DNA of 64,000 nucleotides, taken from positions 868,001 through 932,000 of the forward strand of contig CAVOQQ010000003.1 in assembly GCA_963698395.1 (NCBI GenBank), given 5' to 3'. Made by a program: the position numbers and the translations under genes. Origin of the DNA: JBBQUN01 sp963698395 (GTDB taxonomy: Bacteria > Actinomycetota > Acidimicrobiia > Acidimicrobiales > SZUA-35). The notes under the pieces are model-generated. The model saw only the letters and a list, made by a program, of their open reading frames with translations. It had not been told where the DNA came from and searched no databases. Of the stretch, positions 1 through 7,579 are shown one piece after another; the first letter of the stretch is position 1, and every line of letters starts with the position of its first letter.

Positions 1-47
1 TTCCTGCCGTGAAAGGGCAGTGTCCTAGGCCGCTGAACGATGGGGGC
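1..47 (-). tRNA. tRNA-Glu (anticodon TTC), 5' part only
   Basis: Read on the minus strand the segment starts with GCCCCCATCG, followed by a D-arm (TTCAGCGGCCTAGGAC) and an anticodon arm whose loop CTTTCAC carries TTC. This is the usual actinobacterial glutamate tRNA sequence. The T-arm and 3' acceptor strand lie outside the window. A possible -10 element TAGATT lies upstream at 84-89 on the minus strand. Confidence 0.85.
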
Positions 48-184
48 CAGTGAGACCAGGCTCATGCCCGTGAAGGCCGGGACAATCTAGCACGCCCGCT
101 CTGAACCACCACCTGGTCGATCGCTTTTTCCCGCAGGCAGTATCGCTTTCTGCTGCGAGCAGTATCGCAGTCTCGTGCCGGCGG

Positions 185-649
185 TCAGTCGGGGAGTGCG
201 GAACGCAAGGCCCCCACGATCGACTCGAGGAGCACGCCGAGGACGTGGTAGAGCTCGAGGCCCTCCGCTCGAGGGTCATCGTCGTCGACGTGGTGGTCGT
301 CTTCGCTGACATCGAGGACGGTGCCGAGAACCAGACGCAGATCGTTGATCACGTGCATCCACGACAACACCGTGGCTTCGTCGACCCGTCCTTCACCGGC
401 CGATTCGATCACCCGTTCGACGTTGGCCCTGCGCTGCTCGACCAGTTCGCCCCGAGCCAGGATCTGATAGCCGGCGTCGCGCTCGGGATCGTCGGGATAG
501 GCCGTGGGAAAGAGTCGCTTCAGCTCAGGGCGGTCGTCGTCGAGCATGGCGTCGAGCTGACCGGCGAGCCCGACGACGAGTTCGATCAGGTGATCGGGAA
601 AGGCAATGGAGAAGGTGCCGTCTCGATGGGCTTTGACCAGCTCGAACAT
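185..649 (-). CDS. DUF2017 family protein
   Basis: A 154-residue soluble acidic protein of unknown biochemical function. It begins 8 bases after the clpS stop codon, and DUF2017 proteins are typically the gene after clpS in actinobacteria, which together with the helical sequence (SWMHVINDLRLVLGTVLDV) supports the family call. A link to the ClpS/ClpAP proteolysis pathway is inferred only from this gene order. The central stretch is Asp/His rich (EDDHHVDDDDPRAEG). Downstream, at 112-184, there are two copies of gcagtatcgc but no convincing terminator. Confidence 0.8.
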   Translation of the reverse strand: MFELVKAHRDGTFSIAFPDHLIELVVGLAGQLDAMLDDDRPELKRLFPTAYPDDPERDAGYQILARGELVEQRRANVERVIESAGEGRVDEATVLSWMHVINDLRLVLGTVLDVSEDDHHVDDDDPRAEGLELYHVLGVLLESIVGALRSALPD

Positions 650-657
650 CGTTGACC

Positions 658-951
658 TCAGTCGTCTTGCTGGAGGGTGGCCCAGAGCCCATGACCGTGC
701 AGTCGGTGCACGTCACGTTCGGCGTCGGTCCGGGTGCCACTCGAGACCACGGCTCGCCCCTTCTCGTGGACATCCATCATGAGCTTGTCGGCCTTCTCCT
801 TCGAGTAGCCGAACAGCTTCTGGAAGACGAACGACACGTACGACATCAGGTTGATCGGATCGTTCCAGACCAGAACGATCCACGGCCGGTCTTCGTCGGT
901 GCGATCGTCGAGATCGGATTCGATGACTTCGAGCGGTGAGGTCTCGCTCAT
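658..951 (-). CDS. clpS: ATP-dependent Clp protease adaptor ClpS
   Basis: 97 residues, normal ClpS length. The N-degron-binding fold is recognisable from WNDPINLMSYV near residue 29, the helix FGYSKEKADKLMMDVH and the C-terminal GLWATL. ClpS delivers N-end-rule substrates to ClpA/ClpC. I chose the ATG at 951 because it gives the standard short variable N-terminus. The gene follows ctaA by 13 bases and precedes DUF2017 by 8, so the three probably share a transcript, which puts a proteolysis adaptor in a heme A operon. Confidence 0.93.
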   Translation of the reverse strand: MSETSPLEVIESDLDDRTDEDRPWIVLVWNDPINLMSYVSFVFQKLFGYSKEKADKLMMDVHEKGRAVVSSGTRTDAERDVHRLHGHGLWATLQQDD

Positions 952-964
952 CGTGTACCCGCCA

Positions 965-1930
965 TCAGGTGCTTGCTTCGCTCGTTGCCAGGCGTCGGCC
1001 ACCATCGAGCACTGGGGTCTCTCGGGTGAACAACGAGAGATGTGTCCACAGCAGTGACGTGAAGACCACGATCGACCCAAGAACATGGAGTTCGACCAGG
1101 AGCGCCGGGACACCGGTGAAGTATTGGAGATAGCCGACGGCTCCCTGGACCATGAGCGCGCCCAACGAGAACGACGACAGCTTCGAGAGCTGGGGGTCGG
1201 CGTTGGATCGGAGCTTGATCATCAACACCACGACGAGGGCGACGCAGATCCAGGCGGCAACGCTGTGAAGACGCACGATCGAGCCAAGATCGAGAGCCAG
1301 ACGGTCGACGTCGGGGTCGCCACTGTGGGGGCCGGTTCCCGTGACCAGGGTGCCCAGCATCATGACCACGACCGACCAACCGACGGCGAGCCGGCTGATG
1401 ATGACCGTGTGCTGGTCGACCAGGGCCCGGGATCGTCCTTGCTCAGACCGATTGCGGTCGAGCAGCACGATCACGTTCCACAGCAGGACGATGGAGAGAA
1501 GGAAGTGTCCGGCGACGAAGAGTGGGTGGAGGTCGACGAGCACCGTGGCTCCTCCGAGGAGGATCTGGGCGATGACGCCGGCGACGAGTCCCCACGCCCA
1601 CGTGACCAGGTCATCCCGGCGCGGCCTGCGCCGGTAGGCGAACAGCACGGCAGCGCCAACACCGAAACCGACCGCGCCCGACAACAATCGGTTGCCGAAC
1701 TCGACCCATTCGTGGAACCCGGCGGCGGGTACGAGCCGATCTTCACTACAGGTCGGCCAGTCCTCACAACCGAGGCCGGACCCGGTGAGCCGCACGGCGG
1801 CGCCGGTGAGAATGATGCCGGCCAAGAGCGCGGCGGCCACGAGGACGACACGTTGATATCGCTCGGGGCTCATCCCCGGCCGCCGCTCGTGGTCGAGGTC
1901 GGAGAGCGAGCGCGCCAGATCATCAGGCAT
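965..1930 (-). CDS. ctaA: Heme A synthase (CtaA/COX15)
   Basis: Converts heme O to heme A for the aa3/caa3 oxidase, working in the membrane. About 321 residues with eight predicted membrane helices. The signature VRLTGSGLGCEDWPTC occurs in the first helix-loop, HEWVEFGNRLLSG follows, and histidines in HPLFVAGH, VRLHSVAAW and VELHVLGS are the probable heme ligands. The start at 1930 fits a leaderless transcript: on the minus strand TAGCGT is followed by 7 bases and then the ATG. It is divergent from ctaB, which supplies its substrate. Confidence 0.93.
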   Translation of the reverse strand: MPDDLARSLSDLDHERRPGMSPERYQRVVLVAAALLAGIILTGAAVRLTGSGLGCEDWPTCSEDRLVPAAGFHEWVEFGNRLLSGAVGFGVGAAVLFAYRRRPRRDDLVTWAWGLVAGVIAQILLGGATVLVDLHPLFVAGHFLLSIVLLWNVIVLLDRNRSEQGRSRALVDQHTVIISRLAVGWSVVVMMLGTLVTGTGPHSGDPDVDRLALDLGSIVRLHSVAAWICVALVVVLMIKLRSNADPQLSKLSSFSLGALMVQGAVGYLQYFTGVPALLVELHVLGSIVVFTSLLWTHLSLFTRETPVLDGGRRLATSEAST

Positions 1931-1937
1931 GGGGCCA

Positions 1938-2059
1938 ACGCTAGTGGACGCCATCCCAAATCGACAGGTCGCCGGCAGGTGATGACCAAGGTCCCGGAGG
2001 CAACGATTCACGCCGTTCGTCACATCGTCTTTCTGGCGGGGCGACTCCAGGGCTACCCT
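1938..2059. promoter_or_regulatory. Divergent ctaA/ctaB promoter region with two leaderless -10 boxes
   Basis: On the minus strand TAGCGT (1943 to 1938) lies 7 bases before the ctaA ATG. On the plus strand TACCCT (2054-2059) lies 8 bases before the ctaB GTG. Neither gene has a ribosome binding site, so both transcripts are probably leaderless. I see no clear -35 boxes or operator. Confidence 0.55.
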
Positions 2060-2067
2060 GTCCCACG

Positions 2068-2970
2068 GTGTTGATCACGGTCGCTTCTCAATCCAGGGTT
2101 CGTGCCTTCGTCGCGCTGACGAAGCCGCGCATCATCGAGCTCCTCTTGGTGAGCACCGTTCCCACGATGGTTCTGGCTCAGCGGGGACTTCCCGACATCT
2201 GGCTCATGGTCGCCACCGTCATCGGTGGCACCTTCTCCGCCGGGGGTGCGAACGCCATCAACATGTATGTCGACCGCGACATCGACGCCAAGATGGAGCG
2301 AACCAAGGGGCGACCGCTCGTCACCGGCGAACTGCAGCCGACCGAGGCCTTGGTCTTCGCCGTCGGGCTCGAGATCGTTTCGTTCATCTGGCTCTGGGGT
2401 TTCGTGAACCTCCTCAGTGCCGTGCTCGCGGTCGCGGCATGCCTCTTCTATGTGTTCATCTACACCCTCTGGCTGAAGCGCACCTCCACCCAGAACATCG
2501 TGATCGGCGGAGCGGCGGGAGCTGCTCCGGTGCTGATCGGTTGGTCGGCCGTGACCAACGAGGTCGGCTGGCCGGCCGTGTTGCTGTTCGGGGTGGTCTT
2601 CTTCTGGACCCCGCCGCACTTCTGGGCGCTCGCCATTCGCTACGAATCCGACTACGCCGCAGCGGGCGTCCCGATGATGCCGGTGGTCGTCGGCCACGAG
2701 AAGACGGCCCGGCAGATGCTCGCCTACTCCCTGGTGGTCTGGGCGTGCAGTCTTGCGCTGATCCCGGTCGCCGACATGGGCTACGTCTACATCGCGACGG
2801 CGATTCTCGTTGGTGCGGCGTTCTCCGGCGGAGCACTCCAGCTCGTTCGAGAAAAGGATCCCGCGGTCCTCAACAAGCTTTCGATTCGGTACTTCGCCTT
2901 CTCGATCACCCATCTGACGGTGCTTTTCGGCGCTGTTGCCCTTGATCAATTGTTGGGATGGGGAACATGA
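2068..2970 (+). CDS. ctaB: Protoheme IX farnesyltransferase (CtaB/COX10)
   Basis: Makes heme O from protoheme and farnesyl diphosphate. 300 residues, a UbiA-type polyprenyltransferase. The Asp-rich prenyl-diphosphate site is NMYVDRDIDAKMERTKGRPL, followed by the conserved loop YTLWLKRTSTQN and GGAAGAAPVLIGW. Start GTG at 2068 matches a leaderless -10 box. First gene of the oxidase block; its product feeds ctaA on the opposite strand. Confidence 0.95.
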   Translation: MLITVASQSRVRAFVALTKPRIIELLLVSTVPTMVLAQRGLPDIWLMVATVIGGTFSAGGANAINMYVDRDIDAKMERTKGRPLVTGELQPTEALVFAVGLEIVSFIWLWGFVNLLSAVLAVAACLFYVFIYTLWLKRTSTQNIVIGGAAGAAPVLIGWSAVTNEVGWPAVLLFGVVFFWTPPHFWALAIRYESDYAAAGVPMMPVVVGHEKTARQMLAYSLVVWACSLALIPVADMGYVYIATAILVGAAFSGGALQLVREKDPAVLNKLSIRYFAFSITHLTVLFGAVALDQLLGWGT

Positions 2971-3073
2971 ACTTCGTCTCCGGCACTTCAGCCGGTTACA
3001 GTACGCCCGCACCCACGAGCTGGCGCGGGTGGCTCGCGCCCAATCACCACCTCCAACTGGGGTCCACGCATCC

Positions 3074-4720
3074 ATGGCAATGACTGAAATCCGCCCCGAA
3101 ACCGAAGCTGAAGCGAGCCTTGCTGCGCCAGCGACGACCCTCGACTCGGTCCTTGCGACCGGCGATCACAAAGTGATCGGCCGACTCTGGATCGGAGCGG
3201 GAGCGCTGTTCCTTCTCGCCGCGCTCGGCCTCACCGTCGTGGCCGCCGTCGAAACCCTCGACCTCGGCGGCTTCACCATCGTCGAAGACGCCGGTGAATA
3301 CGTCCAACTCTGGTCCTTCGGCCGAGAAGCGTTGTTGTTCGCCGGCATCGTGCCTCTGCTGGTCGGCCTCGCCACCTATCTCACGCCGTTGCAGGTCGGC
3401 TCCTCGGCCCTGGCGTTCCCCCGTGGTGCCGCAGCGGCCTTCTGGAGCTGGCTGGTCTCGACCCTCATCTTCATCGTCGCCTACATCGACAATGGGGGCC
3501 CCGCCGGTGGGCGCCTCGACGGCACGGTGCTCTGGACTCTGGCCCTGGCCGGAATGATCGGATCCATCGTGTGGGCGCTGTTGTGTGTCGCCACCACCGT
3601 GCTCGGTGCTCGAGCCCCGGGCATGACCGCCGACCGAGTCCCGGTTTCCACCTGGTCGTTCACGGTCTTCGCCGTCGTCGGTCTCTTCACCCTTCCGGTG
3701 GTCATGGCGCAGTTGGTGCTCGCCTACATCGATACCAAGTACGGCTACCTGCCGACCTCAGCCGACCGGGCGTCACTCATCACGATCGGCAACAGCTTCA
3801 GCCTTGCCCCGGCGCTCTACTGGGTCAGCGTCCCCGTGCTCGGCATCGCCGGCGACATGATCGCCGTCCACGCCGGCAAACCGATCCGGTTCCACCGTTC
3901 GGTCTTGGCGGCCCTTGGTCTCCTCGGCATCGTGAGCTACGGTTCCGAGCTTCTCAGCTTCGGAGGCCGCGGTCGCCCGGTGGCGTTCGACAATGGTCTG
4001 CTCGTCGCCGCCCTCCTCATCGCCGTGCTTCCCACGCTCGCAGCGCTCGCCCTGATCGGCGAGAGCATCAAGAGCGGTGGCTTCAAGCCCCGTACGCCGA
4101 TGGTGGCCGGACTGCTCGCCGGCGTCCTGACCCTCCTCGGCATCGTCGTCGGAGCCCTCGGCACGATCGCACCGATCGTCAGCTTCATCGAGACCATCAC
4201 CGACCAGACCATCAATCTGTCGTCGGCGTTCACGCTCAATACCACCGCCTATCACGACGGTCTGCGAGCACTCGTCCTCGGGGCAGCGATCGTCGTCATC
4301 ATCGGCGCCGTGCACCACTGGGGCCACAAGATCTGGGGTCGCAATCTCAGTGAAGCGGCCGGTCTCCTCAGCGTGCTCGCTGCGGCACTGGGCACCGTTC
4401 TGTGGGGCATCGGTGGCATTGTCAACGGGTTCCTCGAGGCACCGCTGGTCATGGTCGACGCCGACGTCGATGGCAGTGTCGAAACGTTGAACCTTCTCAC
4501 CGTTGCGGGGTCGGGACTTCTCGCCGTCGCTGCTGCGGTGCTGTTGCTGAACGTTCTCGGTGCGTTCGCCGGTCGGGGCGCCTCGACCGAACCCTGGCGG
4601 GGTCTGACCCTCGAGTGGGCCACTGCCTCGCCGCCACCCCTCGGCAACTTCGCCGAGATGCCCATCGTCAACTCGGCCTCTCCGCTTGCTGATGCCGCCG
4701 CCCAGGAGGATCCGGCCTGA
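3074..4720 (+). CDS. Heme-copper oxidase subunit I-like protein without metal ligands
   Basis: 548 residues with about 12 membrane helices. It aligns with CtaD of this locus through landmarks such as TGDHKVIG near residue 29 (TVDHKKIG in CtaD) and TYLTPLQVGSSALAFPR (NYLLPLQVGARDVAFPR in CtaD). The functional residues are gone: the low-spin heme His of TMHGT is Gly83, the D-channel Asp is Ala112, the GHPEVY copper-site segment is deleted near residue 254, the His-His pair is replaced around Ser291-Glu292, and the HFH heme ligands are Leu397 and Ala399. It therefore cannot bind hemes or CuB in the known way. The start at 3074 follows a 103-base gap after ctaB; TACAGT near 2997 may be a -10 box. 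It overlaps the next gene by one base. Function unknown; probably structural or regulatory in the oxidase. Confidence 0.75.
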   Translation: MAMTEIRPETEAEASLAAPATTLDSVLATGDHKVIGRLWIGAGALFLLAALGLTVVAAVETLDLGGFTIVEDAGEYVQLWSFGREALLFAGIVPLLVGLATYLTPLQVGSSALAFPRGAAAAFWSWLVSTLIFIVAYIDNGGPAGGRLDGTVLWTLALAGMIGSIVWALLCVATTVLGARAPGMTADRVPVSTWSFTVFAVVGLFTLPVVMAQLVLAYIDTKYGYLPTSADRASLITIGNSFSLAPALYWVSVPVLGIAGDMIAVHAGKPIRFHRSVLAALGLLGIVSYGSELLSFGGRGRPVAFDNGLLVAALLIAVLPTLAALALIGESIKSGGFKPRTPMVAGLLAGVLTLLGIVVGALGTIAPIVSFIETITDQTINLSSAFTLNTTAYHDGLRALVLGAAIVVIIGAVHHWGHKIWGRNLSEAAGLLSVLAAALGTVLWGIGGIVNGFLEAPLVMVDADVDGSVETLNLLTVAGSGLLAVAAAVLLLNVLGAFAGRGASTEPWRGLTLEWATASPPPLGNFAEMPIVNSASPLADAAAQEDPA

Positions 4721-5352
4721 TGGACTCCACCATCGCCCTCGATCGCAGCCCATTCGATGCCATCCCGGCCGAGGTTGCCCCGCCGACTCCTGCTCGCCCT
4801 CGTCTTCTCTTCATCGGGACGGCGCTGGCCTCGGCTGCGGTTGCGTCCGGTTTCGGCTCGCTCATCGGGCTCTATATTGCCGCTCGCGCCGACTTGCGGG
4901 CCACCGGGGCGACCTGGTTGCCACAGGGCGTCGAGATCCCGCTCACCCAACCCAACATGATGGCCTTCACCCTGGTGTTCAGCGCCGTCACCATGTACTG
5001 GGCCGTCTACTCGATGAAGCACGACGACCGGAACAACGCCAGCATCGCCTTGTCGATCACCATGCTGTTCGGTTTCTCCTACATCGCTCAGACGGCGTAC
5101 CTGCAAACCATCATGAACATGCCCATTCGAGGCGACGAAGCAGGCAGGCCTCCGCTCTTCTACGCCATCATCGGTTCGCACATCGTCATCATGCTCGCCG
5201 CCTTGCTCTACACGGCCGCGATGTGGCTGCGCACCGTGGGTGGGGAATACAGCGCAAAGGACGTCGAAGGCATTCGCGGTGCTGCGATGTTCTGGTACGT
5301 CACCGTCGGTCTGTACCTGGTCCTCTGGTACGCCATCTACATCACCAAGTAG
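4720..5352 (+). CDS. Heme-copper oxidase subunit III-like membrane protein
   Basis: 210 residues with about five membrane helices. The C-terminal pair of helices (LFYAIIGSHIVIMLAALLY and MFWYVTVGLYLVLWYAIYI) resembles the end of CtaE in this operon. The conserved glutamate of helix III in true subunit III (WLFLGSE in CtaE) is not evident. It starts on the stop codon of the ligand-free subunit I paralogue, so the two are probably translated together and form a pair. I infer an accessory I/III-like subcomplex; no activity can be assigned. Confidence 0.6.
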   Translation: MDSTIALDRSPFDAIPAEVAPPTPARPRLLFIGTALASAAVASGFGSLIGLYIAARADLRATGATWLPQGVEIPLTQPNMMAFTLVFSAVTMYWAVYSMKHDDRNNASIALSITMLFGFSYIAQTAYLQTIMNMPIRGDEAGRPPLFYAIIGSHIVIMLAALLYTAAMWLRTVGGEYSAKDVEGIRGAAMFWYVTVGLYLVLWYAIYITK

Positions 5353-5364
5353 GTAGGGACACCA

Positions 5365-6135
5365 ATGTTCACCTGGGTTTCCAAGTTTCTGTTCGCCATT
5401 TCGCTGTCGGCGCTGTTGAGTGCCTTTGCGTATGGCTTGATCACCGGCGGTCAGCCGATCGGTGTCATCAGCGCCGGCTACAAGGGCGGTGTCGGTGAGC
5501 ATCTCGGCTACACCATCTTGGTGTTCGCTGCCGCCTCGGCGCTGGTGCTCGGCAGCGTCGCGGTCATCGCTCGAGACGGCGACGCCGAAGCCATGGCGTC
5601 ACTGGCGGGAACATCCACCGTCCCCGCCGTCACGCCACCGGCCGACCCGGCCTACTGGGGAATCCTCGGCGCCTTTGGCCTGGCCAGCGTCATCGTCGGT
5701 GCTGCGGTCTCGAGGGCCTTTCTGTACCTGGGTCTTGCGGTCTTCGCCGTCGTGGCGATCCAGTGGCTGGTCCATACGTGGTCTGACCGGGCGACCGGCG
5801 ATCCGGAGGTCAACCGCATCATCCGCCACCGCATCATGGGGCCGATCGAAGTGCCACTCATGGGCACCGTCGCCATCGCGGTCATCGTGCTTGGCATCTC
5901 CCGGATCTTCCTCGCTGCGCCGAGCAAGGTATGGTCTACGACTGCCGGGTCGATTCTCACCGTCCTGGTCTTCGGCACCGCAGTTCTGTTGTCGAAGGTC
6001 CAGGTCAAGAAGAGTGTGGTCAACGGCATCATCCTCGTCGCAGCCCTCGTGGTGTTGGCCGGCGGGATCATCGGCGCCGCAGTGGGAGAACGAGACTTCC
6101 ATCACGGCGAAGAGCACTCCGAGGAGGCAGAGTGA
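5365..6135 (+). CDS. Unrecognised polytopic membrane protein of the oxidase operon
   Basis: 256 residues with about seven hydrophobic segments and a short His/Glu-rich C-terminal tail (DFHHGEEHSEEAE). I do not recognise a family. Its place between the subunit III-like gene and ctaC, with a ribosome binding site (AGGTAGGGA) and a stop codon close to the ctaC start region, argues that it is a subunit or assembly factor of the oxidase. No heme or copper motif is visible apart from the tail histidines. Confidence 0.65.
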   Translation: MFTWVSKFLFAISLSALLSAFAYGLITGGQPIGVISAGYKGGVGEHLGYTILVFAAASALVLGSVAVIARDGDAEAMASLAGTSTVPAVTPPADPAYWGILGAFGLASVIVGAAVSRAFLYLGLAVFAVVAIQWLVHTWSDRATGDPEVNRIIRHRIMGPIEVPLMGTVAIAVIVLGISRIFLAAPSKVWSTTAGSILTVLVFGTAVLLSKVQVKKSVVNGIILVAALVVLAGGIIGAAVGERDFHHGEEHSEEAE

Positions 6136-6176
6136 ACCTGCTTTCTCGCCCCCACTCCCGTTCTGACGAGAAGGTC

Positions 6177-7562
6177 ATGACCAACTCCCGACTCCGATCG
6201 CTTCGCACTGTCTCCGCACTCGGCCTGGGCGCACTCGTCCTCGCTTCGTGCGCCGACGACAAGCCGCTCAACACCTTCGAACCCGAAGGCCCGAAGGCCG
6301 AACTCCTGGTCGATCTCATGTACCCCTGGATCTGGGGCATCATGGGCGTCGTTTTCGCCCTGGTCGTCTTCGGCGGTATCGCCCTCACTCTGAAGAACCG
6401 GGTGAAGCCCGAAGACTACGACCCCGACGACCTTCCCTACCAGCGTCACGGCAACGACAAGCTCGAGATCGGCTGGACGATCTTGCCCGCCATCGTGCTG
6501 GCCATCGTGACCGTCCCGACGGTCATCAGCATCTGGAAGCTCGAAGAGAAGAACGACGCCACCGAACTCGATGTCATGGTGATCGGGCAGCAGTGGTGGT
6601 GGGAATACCGCTACGACGTCGATGGCGACGGTTTCTTCCGTGATGCCGACGGCGACGGTCAGGTCTGGGGCGCCGACGGCGTCGGCGGCGACGACGCCGA
6701 CCGCGAGTGGCCGCTCGAACTGGCACTCGACCCCGACGACCTCGTGGTGGCCAATGAACTGGTCATTCCGGCCGGTATGCAGGTCGACCTCACCATCACC
6801 TCGCGAGACGTCATCCACTCGTACTGGATTCCCCGCCTCAACGGCAAGCGAGACGCCGTACCCGGTCGGTTCTCCACCTGGAGTATCGAGGCCGACGAGC
6901 CGGGCAAATACACCGGTTGGTGCACCGAGTACTGTGGTCTCTCCCACGCCCGCATGCGCATGTCGACCATCGCCCTCAGCCAGGACGAATGGAACACGTG
7001 GTATCAGAACCAGATCACCCCGGCTGAAGTGCCGACCGACGAAGCAGCGCTGGCCGGCCGCACGCTGTTCCAGGCGAACTGCGCCAGCTGCCACGTCATC
7101 CGGGAGAACGATCTCGAGGTGTTCGGCGAGGAACAGGGCGACCCCTATCTGAACCCCTACAACCTCTCGCAGGAGGAGTACGACAACGCGTTCTCCGCCG
7201 ACCAGCGAGCGGAACTCGGTGAGAATCCCGAGGGGGTGGCCTTTGCCGACCTCATTCCGCTGGTGTCGAAGGCGGCTCCCGACCTCACACACTTCGCCAC
7301 CCGGTCGGTCTTCGCCGGTGCGATCTACAGCCAGTACGCCGAGGTGGATGCCGACGACGACAACCTGCTCGAGCAGTATCCGGACTACCTCTCACTGAGT
7401 GATTCGGCGAGATGGAACGTACCGCAGCTGACCCGCTGGATCCGAAACGCCCCAGAGCAGAAGGCAATGTATTCCGAAGGTCTGCGAGGGATGCCGGCAT
7501 TCCCCGGCCTCTCGGCGCCAGACATCGACAACTTGGTCGCCTACCTGGCGACCCTGGACTGA
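6177..7562 (+). CDS. ctaC: Cytochrome c oxidase subunit II with fused cytochrome c domain (caa3 type)
   Basis: 461 residues. Order: lipoprotein signal with lipobox VLASC, two membrane helices, the QQWWWEYRY segment, the CuA domain with ligand motif CTEYCGLSHARM, then a cytochrome c domain with CASCH. The fusion gives the oxidase its own electron-accepting heme. The CuA domain has an acidic insertion with two DxDGDG loops (DVDGDG, DADGDG). The start at 6177 gives a 24-residue signal peptide; an upstream GTG at 6132, with GAGGAGG before it and overlapping the previous stop codon, is a real alternative. Confidence 0.93.
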   Translation: MTNSRLRSLRTVSALGLGALVLASCADDKPLNTFEPEGPKAELLVDLMYPWIWGIMGVVFALVVFGGIALTLKNRVKPEDYDPDDLPYQRHGNDKLEIGWTILPAIVLAIVTVPTVISIWKLEEKNDATELDVMVIGQQWWWEYRYDVDGDGFFRDADGDGQVWGADGVGGDDADREWPLELALDPDDLVVANELVIPAGMQVDLTITSRDVIHSYWIPRLNGKRDAVPGRFSTWSIEADEPGKYTGWCTEYCGLSHARMRMSTIALSQDEWNTWYQNQITPAEVPTDEAALAGRTLFQANCASCHVIRENDLEVFGEEQGDPYLNPYNLSQEEYDNAFSADQRAELGENPEGVAFADLIPLVSKAAPDLTHFATRSVFAGAIYSQYAEVDADDDNLLEQYPDYLSLSDSARWNVPQLTRWIRNAPEQKAMYSEGLRGMPAFPGLSAPDIDNLVAYLATLD

Positions 7563-7579
7563 GCAGGAGCTGACCAGCG

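Noticed and set aside
1085..2074. A 329-codon plus-strand frame across ctaA
   Set aside because: Low-complexity charged composition typical of antisense frames; ctaA on the other strand has all family motifs and a promoter.
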